Shown here in pieces: positions 49,512 through 61,873 of a stretch of DNA of 64,000 nucleotides; the stretch's first letter is position 1; each line of letters opens with the position of its first letter. The stretch covers positions 6,758,001 through 6,822,000 of the forward strand of contig JASJZH010000005.1 of NCBI GenBank assembly GCA_037178975.1, given 5' to 3'. The DNA comes from Oscheius tipulae. Lineage: Eukaryota > Nematoda > Chromadorea > Rhabditida > Rhabditidae. The notes beneath the pieces were generated by a model. It saw only the letters and a list, made by a program, of their open reading frames with translations, did not search any database and was not told the DNA's origin. The position numbers were made by a program, and so were the translations under genes.

Positions 49512-51290
49512 CTCTCCTCATCGTCTTTACTAGAATTAAGCGGATCTTCTCTGCTCGCACTTGTAATTGTTTTCTCCCTCGAAAAAAGGACAGGAAGTTG
49601 TTCTCTGATAATTGTCGCCTCGATTGGAAAGACACCTGTCAACAACTCGATTCACGAGGGCATTCGCCCCTATTTCCTCGTATTTATTTACTTTTCCTGG
49701 CTTCTTTTCATGGGTATTCATCGTCGCTCCAGGACAAATAGCACTCCCTCGAGGCAGCTTCCACAAATATACGCCGACACTGCTATTTTCGTACTGAACG
49801 AGGGGGAAATTGTCGGGTCTTTGATCGTGCTATGAATATGGTTTCGGAACAGATTTGTCCTTTTCAACCGATAGTAGCAGAAGTATTTGAACCCAGTGCA
49901 AGATCAGCACCAGCTCTCAGGCTACAATTACCCGTAGATCTGCGTTAATTATTCTGGAGCCCCATCTCTGAATTGATCATAATGAGCCCCGGCCCAGAGG
50001 GGAGAAGAGCGTCTCCTTCTTTCGCATTCCTCCCCTCTCGCCTCAAAAGCCTAAACTAGTCACTCTCGCCAACACACTCACGAAAATTAGTATACTCGCC
50101 AAAACTAGTAGGATTTGTCACTTTTTCTCTCGTCTGCAACTACAAATTGGCGCCAATTTCCCTCTTCCACTCTGCTCGTTTAGTAGCCATGTTGGTTGTA
50201 TAGCGTGCGAATCGGAAGCAAATTTCCGGATAGAGCTGGGGGTTCTTTTGGAGTGGTGGTCACGCGAGGCCACACTTCTTCTTGAGTCCAGTTGTTCCTC
50301 TATCCAGTACCTTCTCTCTTCGCGTCAGAGGAAGCCCCCTTTCCGGAACTCTGTTCCAGGGAAACCCTGTTTTGACGTCTGATTAGAGGGCATCTCTCAT
50401 CGTCATGGAGATCTGTCGGATTAATCTTTTTGTCTATTCTCAGTCTGGTACTGGCCATTTTCAGAAGCATTTCATCTGATCGAAGAGACCAACTCATGTC
50501 GCAGATTGCGGAGAAATGTCGGTGAGTTAAGGGGGAGACTTGGTGATGCTTTATGGTCTGAAGACGACTGATATGTGGGTGTCCCGGTCTGATAAAAAAG
50601 AGCAGCTAACTATTCCGCCCTACGCGTCTTGTTTACTCGCTGGTACTGTTTTTCTTCTTGAAAATGAGAAATCGAGTCGAGACTCTCTCCCTGTGTCGAT
50701 TATGCAAACAAATAACGCCAGTAGTCTATCTACCAGTGTGGCGTCTTTCCTCACTCACGTCTGTCTTTCCCCTATGGGCCTTTGGTAAGATTTGACCGAC
50801 GAAATCTCGGAAAAGTTTTCGAAATAGAGAGGGTATATATGAGAGAAAAGTGTTCCTCCTATGAGCTGACCGCTCGGTCCCCCGCGCATATCGATTTCTG
50901 TCCTCGGTCGTCCGTTCTTGTATATACCTGTTGTAATTCCCCTCCCACTCCTCACAACCAAGCATTCTCGAAATGGAAAGGTGGGTGACGCAAAGATGAA
51001 GAAAGAATCTAGACCTTTGTATACATAGTCACTGGTGGTCTTTGAAATGACTGTTCCAGAAGAATTGCTACTTTTAGGTAGAGTAGATACACAATGACCA
51101 AGTTTCTACATTGCTCAAAAAAGAAGAGTGAATAAGTTTAATGCCAAAACAAGTGTCTCCCCCAGGAAGTTGACTGTTTTGGCAAGTAGTCGGGATGGAT
51201 TGATTGCTGACCGATTGGGGTGTCTGATGAGGACGTCTCGGGAACAGGTCTCGGGCCATTTCGGCTGCCCCCGTCTCTCTCCTTAAAATC
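49512..51290 (+). other. Intergenic region with one orphan membrane-helix exon
   Basis: A stretch at about 50,387-50,516 encodes a clean transmembrane segment followed by a basic juxtamembrane region and ends at a GTGAGT donor. It may belong to the small gene upstream. The remainder shows no supported gene. Confidence 0.35.
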
Positions 51291-52438
51291 ATGCTTCGAC
51301 CACCTACGAAAAAAGAACTGTGCGTAGAAGACAAATTTCAAATTTTATCTCTTCAGAATGCGATTGAACTACTTGAAGTCGGTAAGATTGTCCGAAGCCA
51401 GTACTGTGAGGATGCTCGCCATTTTGAAGGTATGTATCTGTGTAATACTCTTACTTTTTTGTAACTTTAGGGACTGGCTCAATGTCACGTGGTGATGGGA
51501 CTGATCATGCTAATTCTCTCGACAATAGCCGACTACACAAGCGGAAGAATCAACACGATAAGGCTCTACGGGCTGGAAGAGTGCTGCTCCTTCTATTTTA
51601 TTGTCACAGGGTAGGTCTGTATTCTTAACTGCTTCCTGTTTTAGAAGAACGTCTAACTGTAGAACCGTTTTGTTTTACCTGTTTAGACTGTTCAGACTTA
51701 GGTATCAGTTTGTGTACAAACCACAAATAGATAAAACTGTGACACATTTGTACCAAAAAGCAAAGAACTGATCGTGAATAGCATTTTTGGTCTGAAAACA
51801 CATCAGAAACCTTTGTCTCTCTGTCACCTGATCACAGCGTGAACGAGACTACTTCCTAGCAAGCTAGTGGGCATTTTCACAAAAATCCTGTGCTTCCTAC
51901 CTAAATCCCGAAATTTTCAGCCTCGTTGGAATGTGTGGAGCTGCCTCCTACCGTCGAGGTCTCGTTATAACCTTCCTCGTGATGTCCATACACGCGATCC
52001 TCATCTTCGTTCCGACCGTTATCATCGTCTCCAGCTTCGACATTCACTTCTTTCAGGTATTTACAATCTTTTCTCCTTCCAATTCACTTATAGCACGAAT
52101 GCTGGGGCGAATGCGACTGGCATCTCCTCGCTCCGCGACTTCCTTCCGACAGTCGATGTCAGATTCTCTGCGGAGAACACGTCTCTGACAACATGAGAAT
52201 GTAATATATTCTCCGAATTTTGTTTGAAAGTGAGATGTTCAGGTCAATGACAAGATTGGGCACAGACTATCGGCTAGACGCAGGACTCATCACAGCTGCG
52301 ATCATCGAACTCGGTCTGGCTATTGCCTCGACAGTCATCTGTACGAAAACGATTTGTGGCTCGGGAAAAGCACAGACAAACACCGAGATGGTCCCTTTGA
52401 ACCAAGTGGAGGCTCCAGCACCGGCTGCTCAAGAATAG
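51291..52438 (+). CDS. Four-pass membrane protein, tetraspan/claudin-like
   Basis: Exons starting MLRPPTKKELMRLNYLKS give a protein of about 240 residues with four hydrophobic helices: CHVVMGLIMLILSTIADY, then FYFIVTGLVGMCGA, then VITFLVMSIHAILIFVPTV with VIIVSS, and LITAAIIELGLAIASTVIC. Between helices 3 and 4 a loop holds several Cys (HECWGECDWH, DSRCQILCGEH). The C-terminal tail is short and polar (NTEMVPLNQVEAPAPA). This is the layout of tetraspan proteins such as claudin-like or MS4A/TMEM-type families; no diagnostic signature was recognised. Introns restore frame with good sites. It converges with the EndoU gene, 200 bases away. Confidence 0.75.
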
Positions 52439-52639
52439 CCCAGTGAACCTGATATAATTTTATGTCCAATTACTGGTACTGTGCTTTTAGTCATCGAAGC
52501 ATTCTTCACCGACGTGTAACCCGAAGTATCCCCTAATAATGAGATTGTCCTAGTCCTTTCTGTGTGTGTGATATTCTGATCTCTTTTCTAATGAACAGAC
52601 TTTACGACTTTTATGCTTCGCGATCAGTTTGTACAGAGA

Positions 52640-55600
52640 TTAGTTGGTTGGATAGGCAGTCGCCAGACAGGTACCGGCGGCACAACTTTGAGTGTAGGAG
52701 GTCACAGCCAGTTGGTAGCCATCCAGGGTGAATTTACAGGTATTAGCTCCGGGATGTACAAGAGCACAGACGGTTAGGAGAGAGAAGTCGAAAGCGGGAG
52801 AGGTTCCGAAGAGGAAGCCTCCGGTCTGCTTCAGTTCCGTCTCCCAGGTGTATTGGAAAGTTCCGGTTAGTTGCTGAACAAGACTTCAGTTATAAATTTC
52901 CGACCTACCCCGTCGTAGCTGTCGTAGCCGTGGTAGTTGATCTTGTCCGCCTTCTCGAGGAAATAGTACCTGGTCCAGTCGTGTTGTCCATCGACTGTTC
53001 CACTCTTCCATTCTCCGGAGAAAACGTGCTCGAAGCCAGACGATCCGAGAGTCGACCCACAACGAGAATAGGTTCCGGTCCAGAAGTTGAAAAGGAAGTT
53101 GGTCAGAGTATTCATGTCAGTGGCTTGAGGAACACCCTTCGCCTTGAGATAATTGAAGGCCAGGGTGAACACTTGAGTGGATGTCCAGGTGGTGAAAGCC
53201 TTCTGGATTGTGGACTTCTTGAAGCCAGACATTGCAGCCTCGGATGTACAGACCTGAAAATTTGATTAGTTCTCTTCAAATACAAACTCACATCAGCAGT
53301 GAAGAGATTATTATTGATGATGTCCAAAAGGACCTGGTAGACGGGCTTCTGGAAAACGGCCTCGTTCATCTTCTTGAAGAGCGGATTGGGGCTGGTATCC
53401 TTGTTTCCGGAGACCTTGTTTCCCCAGTCGAGGGTGTAATCACTCGGATCGGGCTTGTCCACGTCGGCAGCTCGCATCTGATTAACTAGAGTCTGGAGTT
53501 GAGGATCGTTAGTGCCGGTCTTCTTTGTGGTGGCCGTTGGCTTCTTGGTAGTGGCAGCAGAACTTCCACCCTCAGTTGGAACACATTGGTCAATCTGAAT
53601 GGACTTTCTTGAATCTCAGCACTTCTAAGACAAACCACAGTGATTCCAGAAGAGGTCAGAGTCGCAGCCGTGATCTGGACTCCGTATCCGTTGACAGTAA
53701 ACTGGCAACTGCCACCGGTCAGAGCGCAGACAGTGTAGATGGCCATCTCGAATTCGGGAGTCGTGTTGAGGAGGAATGCTTGTTCCATGGCCTCATAGTT
53801 GTTCCAGGCAAACTGCAGGTCGATTTGGATGCCCTAAAAATAAAAAAGTTTGCTTCCTTATCTTCTAAATGCGTCACGATCTTATTAATCGGTGGTAAAG
53901 CAAACGCCTGGAGAACAGTGTTATCGCGGACTGTAATATTTCCTCTATCGATCGACTGGTAAAAGAGCCATTACACCGTGAGAAGAGACAATTTGGTCCC
54001 CGATGGCCATCCAACGGGATCGGGGCTTGACCTACGACGCTGAACTCCTCTTGAAACAGAGTCATACTGTTCAGGTACCAAGTTTTTTCTACTATCGATA
54101 AAACTTTAAAGTATCGAGACTGGATCCAGCGTTATCGACGAGTTCGTCATCTAGTCTACGATTTCCTCGACCACCCTTCCTCGAATTTCACAATCGGAAG
54201 TGTTCTCTATCACATATGTGAGTCATTGAACTATTCGTTGAACTTCCTTTAGTCGCCTTCCTCGCTGTCCTCATTGCTGTGATTCTTGGAGCCTCGACTG
54301 ACAGTTTAGAGAATCACCAATGGATGATCAGTTAGTAGATTTCTCTTGGTGACACATGACATTTTGATAGGAATCTACTCGACTCTGGAGACCACGTTGG
54401 CCGTGTTCTTTCTCCTCGAGTTCTTAGTTAGAATGTGGGCCATTTCGGCAGACGCCAAGTACATGGGGTTCAAAGGTTCGACTGTCTGATACTCTTGAAA
54501 ATAGCGACTCAGGACACCTTCGATACCTGCGAAAGTTCGTCTGTATCACCGACATTATCATCATCATCGTGACCTTTAGCATACTCATCGTGGACAAAAG
54601 ATACGTCTCGGACAAGACGATGGACTATCTTCGGTTCATACAGATCTTGAGACTCTTCCACATTGACAGACAGATGACCACGTGGAGACTGATCAAGAAT
54701 ATGGTCCTCATCAGCAGGTTGGGTAGTCTGTTTGGGGTCAATAGGAAGTTCAGACGAGAGCTGACCTCTGCCTACTACATAACCTTCGTGTTGTTCGTTC
54801 TGCTGGCCAATCTGGTCTACTACACGGAACACTTCGAAACAGAGCCCTACAATTTCTTCCTCGAGAACTCTACTGCTTCTAGTGAGTCTTGGTGACACAA
54901 TTTTGTAATTTTCACAGGAAAAAATCCAGTCCAGAAACACTATTGTTTTATTAGAAAGTTCATTCAATTTAAACGCAGAAAACAAACTTTAAAAAAGACT
55001 TGCAACTCTAGCATTACAATAGTTGTAACTACTGTCCAAGTTACCTTCCAGAACAAAAAAATCTTTTCCAGATACTCAAATCCCGACGCTAGCTCATGCC
55101 TGGTGGTTCAGTGCTGTCACTATCACCACAATCGGGTTAGTCGTATTCCAGAATACGCACCCTGTTCAGTTACGGCGACATCGTTCCACAATTCTGGCTC
55201 TCCAAAGTCATAGTCTGCGTTCTTGGCTTCCTAGCGTACTGCACTTTTGTGACCGCCTCCACTCAGATTTCTGTCGGATTGACTTTGATGATGGAAGAGG
55301 ACAATAAGATCGAGTACAAGAAGAGACTGAAACATGCAGCTGCCTCCCTGATTCAGAACTGGTGGCGCTACCACATGGCCAGTGCGTTGATGAAGGACAA
55401 TCGCTACAGGACGACCTATTTCAAGTAAGCGTTTATGGGTTCTCAGACAAAAAAGATTAAGGGACTGTTGCTACAAACTATACCTGACGGCCGAGACCAT
55501 CTCCAAGATGCGATTCTTCGAGAAGAAGACAAAGGAGCGTCGGGATAGGCGAGTATTTCATTTGGAACAGTAACTGTTATAGAAAGCGACGTCATCAGAA

Positions 55601-57664
55601 GATATCTCAACTTGAATGGAAGAGTCCTTTGCGATTGGGAGCTACCCAGATTGCTCTTCAGCCTACAGGACTTCCAGTTGGGACTACAATGAAGCGACTC
55701 AGTCAGCCGCACCTCAGTCGACACATGGTAACTTGAACAGACTACCAAAAACATTGCTTTAGTCTCTACCTGTCCAAGATCTGAACTCTGCCGGTACACG
55801 ACCAAGACCCATAGTACACCAGGCCACAGTGGAGGATATGTCCCAGTTCTACAACATGAAAAGGGCTTCAATTGACACAAACAACAGTTTTTCCTTCGAC
55901 TGCTCCGATTCGGATCATTCGTATCCGCTGCACGAGGAGCCGAGTATTAATGGTTGTGAGTCAGAAAGTGTTCAACGTGTCATTACCAATTCAGTGTCGG
56001 CGGTGGACGAGAAGCTCCTGCTCAAGTACAAGCCTCTTCTCCGCTTCATCTTCTTCCTCGTCTTTCAGATTCTCATGAAAAAGTTCCAGAGGCTGAAGAA
56101 GGCGGACAAGCTGCTCGAAATGGAGGCGGAGATTGTTGAACAGATTCACGAGAGGGACCAGAAACTCAACGAGGTAAATCATTCGAAAACTTCAAAAATC
56201 TTTTCCTTCAGCTCGAGATGGAATTCACAAAAATTACTGGCAAGCCTACGGCCTCTATGTTGGATCCGAAAGGTGAAAAACTGAGTCTATTGTCAAGAGT
56301 TGACCTCTGTGAACAGAAGGTGACTGAGCTAGGAAAGCGGGCCGACGAGATGAACGATTTGGCCAACCTGATCTTGCATTTGATCCAAGAGTAAGTGTCT
56401 CTTGATCTTTCAAACACTTCCAGTCCTCCGCCTCATGGAATTCTTCCATATCTACCCCCTGCTCCTCCGGGACGTGTCGCGAAAAAGCGCAGTCTTCAGC
56501 GACAATCCAAAACCACCTTTTTGGAAGAAGACGAACTTGTCTAGCCGAAATAAAATCTCACATTCTGTTTCGTGAACCATCCGTGGTAGTTGACCATTTG
56601 AGAGTCCTCGAGCATATGGAAACGGAACCAGTTGCCGAATCGGATGACGTTTCCTCCCTGAGTCTCTCCGGCGAACACCGAAGAGAAGCCTAGACACAGT
56701 CTGGTTTGAGGATAACAATTTCTCCAAACCTGAACTTCCGGTAATTCCGGCTCTGGCGAAAGGGGTAAACCAGAGACTGTAGAGTTGAGTGATGAAGGTG
56801 TTGGTATCGGCAGATGAAATACCCTGGGCGACCAAAAACTGTTGAGCTTGCTGCATCACAGGACTGGAAACGACAGCAGACAAGAAGTTGTTGATGGCAG
56901 TGCTCCAAGTGGCAGTGTAGGTCAGAGGCTGGGCAATCTCGGGATTCGTGTAGTATTGCTAAACAACTACTGAACTCTGCCAAAGAGCTATCAAACCAAA
57001 AGTGTGGCCAAGGCCTGGAAGGTTGATCTCGAGGTGATCGAGCTGTCAACGCTGGTGAACAAGGGGTTCGGGGCGTTGTCGTGAGAGAAGTCCTTGTGCG
57101 AAGCCATGTTCTGAATTCGGTAATTATTTTACTCCCAGATGTCAGCTGATGGATAACATAGCCATTCTCAAACTTTATCTTTACAATGTTTTAGTCCTTA
57201 ACGCCTAACTTTGACCCTTATATTTTCTTTCAAAATGGTCCTGTTGTGTTGCCAGCACGTGGTGATAGCGGAGTTCAGATAAGCTTGAACTGTGGGTCCG
57301 GGACTGCTCGTTTGCCAAAATTAACACGTCCAGTATGACCGGATCACAATCGGTTTCTGTTGCTCTTTCAGACTGCTTGCCGTGAAGTTTTCAAAAAGGA
57401 ACTGTCCAATCAAAAGGAACCTTCTTCCATTTCTTCCAAATGACTGCTGCAAAGCAAATCTGTTCCTACCTGATAGGCCAGTTTGACCTGATCGTCTGTT
57501 CTCTGATCGGCAGTTGCCAATTGGTTGAGCAGCGTCGTCACTGTGGCCTGGTCTACTGTAGCCCGGTCGAAGGGCATGCCTGGAACAGTCCCTCTTGCCA
57601 GACAGACAGATTACTCACCATAGCTGAGAGCCAGAAGGCCGACGAAACAGACGACTATCCGCAT
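52640..57664 (-). CDS. Secreted two-domain EndoU (XendoU) endoribonuclease
   Basis: XendoU-family Mn-dependent, poly(U)-preferring ribonuclease. Signal peptide MRIVVCFVGLLALSYG, then two EndoU domains joined by a Thr/Lys-rich linker (TTKKPTATTKKTGTND). Domain 2 keeps the active site: GFEHVFSGE with the first His, DGQHDW with the second His, and a Lys in YTWETELK aligned with the catalytic Lys. Domain 1 has GFSSVFAGE, RFGNW and FAWNNYEAME at these places, so all three residues are lost. The structural frame (YHGW, PEFEMAIYTVCAL) remains. An intron of 2,728 bases (53834-56561) falls within domain 1 and contains a whole KCNQ gene on the other strand. Splice phases across it are consistent (ending AAT, resuming GGC). 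Confidence 0.9.
54003..56544 (+). CDS. KCNQ (Kv7) voltage-gated potassium channel
   Basis: Six-helix K+ channel subunit of the plasma membrane. The N-terminus is short, then RHLVYDFLDHPSS leads into S1 (AFLAVLIAVILGAST), S2 (TTLAVFFLLEFLVRMWA), S3 (ITDIIIIIVTFSILIV) and S4 (RFIQILRLFHIDRQ), where the third charge is His as in the KCNQ1 type. The pore reads WWFSAVTITTIGYGDIVP with an intact selectivity filter. After S6 come an IQ-like calmodulin site (AAASLIQNWWRYHM) and the C-terminal helix and coiled coil of the family (LKKADKLLEMEAEIVEQIHE). Length near 650 residues is normal. The gene lies entirely within an intron of the antisense EndoU gene; its stop is 17 bases from the next EndoU exon. 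Confidence 0.93.
56549..56554 (+). terminator. Poly(A) signal of the KCNQ gene
   Basis: AATAAA begins five bases after the channel stop codon and just before the EndoU exon. Cleavage would fall inside sequence antisense to that exon. Confidence 0.5.
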
Positions 57665-57700
57665 TGTGTGCAGAAGATACAAATGACTCTGTGATCCCCC

Positions 57701-57708
57701 TTTTATCT
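57701..57708 (-). promoter_or_regulatory. TATA/GATA-like element upstream of EndoU
   Basis: On the minus strand AGATAAAA lies about 37 bases before the EndoU start codon. It reads both as a TATA-like box and as a GATA site (AGATAA), which would suit an intestinal secreted enzyme. A separate TATAAAAG faces the other way near 57841 but no plus-strand gene was found for it. Confidence 0.35.
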
Positions 57709-58462
57709 AATCGCCTTCTTACGTCTCCACCCTTGCTCAAGGCTGGACCCTCTTCAGCTACCACGTGTTATCGACAAAGACTCAGTGATAGAGAAACCAT
57801 TTTCAGGGAAAAAAGCTGCAAAAGTCGGAGAAGGCTGGGGTATAAAAGACGAGGCTGACGGTCGCCGAGAGACTTGCGTAGAGACAAAGCCGATCGTTCG
57901 AGTGTCAAAAACTGTCTACTCATCCAGTATTCAGTAAACAGGACCAAAAGACTACTACGTTTTGACTTTCAATTTATGCCACTGTGTATGTTCGTTATGT
58001 TGTGAAATCGAGAAGGCTACCGTTTTTTAAAATTGTTGCTGTAAAGCGGTGACATCTTATAGACAATCTGCGTCAGAAACTTGGTATGGTAGGCCAATTC
58101 TGTTGCACAAAAGTAGAGCTATTTCCAGAGTCAGCACCAAAGTTTCCTCACAATAGGTACCAAAGTACTAGACCGTGTGCTGTCCTCTTCAAACCCGGGT
58201 GACGACAAGAGCCAGACGTGATAAGGTCCACGGTGAGGATTTCCCTGACAATAACCACAAGCACGTTCCTATCAATCAACGAACTTTGCTGTCAACAATT
58301 TAGAAGAAACCTTTATTAAAAAAGGGAAGGCAAGTCGAGGGAAAATAATCACGATAAATACACAACCATAAGGAGCGGCTACATTATTTTTTCAGGGAAT
58401 TGGCTACTCGATGAGCATGTTTGGCTTGAGATTTCGGTCTTTGGACAGGTCGGACTGGTTAT

Positions 58463-59446
58463 TTAGACGACTTGGTCAAATCCTTCGCTGAGTCCGGAGG
58501 CGGCAGCTGGCACCTTACCCATAATCGCCAGCTGGGAGTCGACCATCTGTAGAAGCTCGGCCGGGCTCGGAACACGGCCGCTGTCAATTTTGCTCCAGAT
58601 CTGCTCATCTCCGAGATAGATTTCAAAGGCTCCAGTTGAAATGAGCGACGTTTCGACCATATTCGAAAGAAGGAAGGACATCATACAGGCGGAAAGCTTG
58701 TTTGTGTGAGCCCATTGAAGCACGGCCGGATATCCGAAGCCGAGATTTGCGAAGGGATTCTGGCCAGTCACCACGAGCACAATAATTCCAATTTTAAAGA
58801 AGCTGATGAACTGAAAAAGGGTTGTAAAAAGTTGAGAGACAGTAAAACCTGAGCCAAGTAGGCTTTCCACGGAGCTGGAGGATAGTTGCTGCCCTCAATC
58901 GGCATGTTGGGATACTTCTGCTGGACAACTTGAGAATACTGGTCGAAGGCGTTGCGGTAACCACAGGACACGCTGAAAATATTATTTACAAATTTTTGCG
59001 AGGAGTTTTTTTTGTAACAGTTGCGACAAAACATTTAAAAAAAGACTCACCAGTAGAGGAATCGCATTGTGGGAAGGTCTTTAATGTGAATTTGAGCATT
59101 CGGCTTGGCGAATCCAGTCTGTTCTCGAACTTCAACGTGGTCTTCTACTGTTCCCTCGCTAAATTGATAGAAACTTAGGCAAAAATAGAAAAATGATCAC
59201 CTGAAAGCCTTTCCATCAGCTCCGTCGTCGAATTCTGAGAAGTCGTCATGTTCATGCTCACTATGCTCGTGGTGTTCCGCTGGAACTGATAAATTTACAT
59301 TGTTTGCAAAGCTTATTTTTGAATCACAACACGATAGGTAGGATTTAGCCGGCAAAGAAACAAAACGAGAGCTCACCTTTCACGAAGACATCGTGCATTG
59401 ACAGGGCAAACGCCAGGGCAAGAATAATGCGGACTGATCGGCCCAT
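58463..59446 (-). CDS. selt: Selenoprotein T homologue, Cys form
   Basis: ER-membrane thioredoxin-like oxidoreductase of the SELENOT family. A signal peptide (MGRSVRIILALAFALS) is followed by a His- and acid-rich stretch (AEHHEHSEHEHDDFSEFDD), then the core: MRFLYCVSCGYRNAFDQY, where the active site is CVSC instead of the vertebrate CVSU. Next come YPNMPIEGSNYPPAPWKAYL, the membrane helix FFKIGIIVLVVTGQNPF, NKLSACMMSFLLSNMVE, and STGAFEIYLGDEQIWSKIDS. Codons are normal TGT/TGC, so no selenocysteine insertion is needed, as in other nematodes. The frame is closed across each intron. The C-terminus is longer than in vertebrates and ends FDQVV. Confidence 0.9.
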
Positions 59447-60251
59447 TCTGTTCAATACCCTGAAACACCTTTTTGTCTAGATATTGAGTAAAAAAAGGAG
59501 AGAAAAACAAAAGGGCAGACCGAGATATATAAAGTGGGCAACTGATTTTGAGAAAATCTGATAGCGATTCAAAAGTGCGCGCATTATTTGGATACGCAGG
59601 ACAATGCGGGAGCTCCTGTTTTTCGCAAATTTTGTTTGTTCGTTTTAACCAAGAAACAGCTGTTTTTCTGACTCCGCTAGAAGCAATGAAAAAGATAACA
59701 GAATCGTGACAATGAACGTTCAAATGCAAATTGTCCACCGAGGTCGTCAGTTGACGTTCCGATTGCATGCTGTTCTGCCTCCTCTGGTCTCTCTCCCCAA
59801 ACGCTATCTCTCTCTCTCTCCCATTCAAAATTCCTTCCAACACCCGATCGTAGTTACGGGAAGCGTGCGCTTTGTTTATCTAGCCGGTCTTATCTGACCT
59901 CTCCTCCACATCCGTACTATCTTCGAACCCGGTCGAAAGAGAGATGACTCGTCTCTTTCGTTTAAATTCCTCACTTTTGCCGACATATGGCCTAATCTCC
60001 GCTAAAAGTTTACATCTCCCCCCGAGTTTCTAACACTTTCCCAGAAAAATTTGTGAATAGACTTGTGACATTTCTTTCGCCATACTTTCGTAAGCCAGAG
60101 TTACTTTCTTTTACCAACCGTTTCTTACTATTAGCTACTTTATCAAGTGCAGTCCTTTAAAGTGTTGAATGATACTTCGACAAGACCAGCTACTCTTCAT
60201 TTCGCATGCATAACCCGCGATCTGGCCCCCGTACACACAACGTTTTCCAGG

Positions 60252-61873
60252 ATGTCTGCTCCGTCCAGACAAATAAAATGTGTCGTAGTTGGAGACGGAA
60301 CTGTTGGAAAGACGTGTATGCTCATCTCCTACACCACGGATTCTTTTCCTGTTCAATATGTGCCGACTGTGTGAGTTTCCAATGAATCATGGGGGTCATA
60401 GAGTAACGGTTTCTCTCTGGGAACGAGACGGGGCTGACTCCTCTTACTGTTAGAGAGACATTCGTTATCATTCTTCTGAACAGTAAACTTTTCAGATTCG
60501 ATAACTACTCGAGTTCGCTGACAGTCGACAACCATACGGTCAATCTCGGACTCTGGGATACTGCAGGACAGGTTCGTTCTTTCTCACTTTGAAATTTGTT
60601 CGGGGATCGATGGCAATTGTGAACTGTCTTTATGTGAAAGTCTTTCGGCATATTCCCTTTTCGAATTGTCTACTTGAGAATGTTTCCTCCTCGTTAACAT
60701 CTAGCAGTGAGCCGAAAGTTTGAAAAGACCGGGAATCTAACATGAAAGCCAAAGATATGTACTTAGCTCCTAATGTAGCCATATCGTACGGGTTTATGAA
60801 ATTAATTTCGTCTTTCCTTAGTGCTCAAATGTTTTCGCTCTCTCCTTTTATAGCGTTCTTCCAGGAAGACTACGACCGACTCCGGCCACTCAGTTATCCC
60901 CAGACCGACGTCTTCGTCCTATGCTTTTCCGTAGTCTCGCAGGTCTCGTTCGACAACGTGACGACCAAATGGATCCCTGAAATTAGGCAACATTGCCCAG
61001 ATGCGCCCATCCTACTCGTAGGTAAGTCACAAGATTCTTTCCTATATTTTACTCCAACCTTTAGGAACCAAAATTGATTTGCGTGACGATGCCCACACGA
61101 AGTCGAGCGGAGACGTAAGTCGTACTGGCGAAAAGTTTGAAACCAATGAGATTCAGGATCGGGGTCCGATTACCCGCAGTCAAGGTCAGAAATGCGCCCA
61201 GAAAATCAAAGCCGTCCGGTATTTGGAGTGTTCGGCGTTGACACAGGCTGGGCTGAGATCGGTAAGAGCGTTTCTCTTTTATGGATGGGTTTCCCCACAG
61301 AGAGGCCACGCCTCGCTATTGTTTTTGTAATCGGGATGTTTCCCTCTATAATGAACAGTTGAACTCCGTTCGGGGAATGGGAGTTTGTTTGGAAACAGTA
61401 GTGATAGGGATCTCTTGACTTTCAGAACTATCACGGATAGAAGAGAACTGGAAAAACTCAGTATTGTTAAAGTGAAAAAGAGTAGGTGCCACAGTCATGA
61501 ATTCTGGTCGAGACATAGTAGACAGTAAAAAGCTGAACAAGATCAAAATATGAGGCACGGTAATCCTAAATTACCGGAAAGATTCTAGTGGATAGATTAT
61601 GTAAGAGTGTCGAATAACGTACTGTGAGAAAAAGGGAGCGGTTGGGAAAGAGCAGAATCAAAGAATAAGAGAGTGGAAGGGCAGATAGTTGACAAAGATA
61701 GTTAGGAAATATGATTACAACTAAGAGAAGCAGTCCAGAGAAAAGCTATGTAGATGGAAACTATGGCCCGGAACTGTTGTGATTCCACCCATTTGCAGGT
61801 CTTCGAAGAGGCAGTCCGCTCCGTCATCAACCCGAAACCATTGAAGAAGAAACGAAGCTGTGTCATTATCTAA
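60252..61873 (+). CDS. mig-2: Rac-like Rho GTPase MIG-2
   Basis: Small GTPase guiding cell and axon migration through actin. Exons encode [20 protein letters not shown] (P-loop GDGTVGKT), the effector loop [30 protein letters not shown] (switch 2), VGTKIDLRD (the N/TKxD motif), ECSALTQ, and the polybasic end [12 protein letters not shown] whose CVII is a geranylgeranylation CAAX box. The long insert helix region ([20 protein letters not shown]) and the [14 protein letters not shown] strand match the nematode MIG-2 subgroup rather than CED-10 or CDC-42. The last exon (61800-61873) is separated by an intron of about 540 bases. The start follows TTTTCCAG-G, a trans-splice-like acceptor. Confidence 0.93.
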
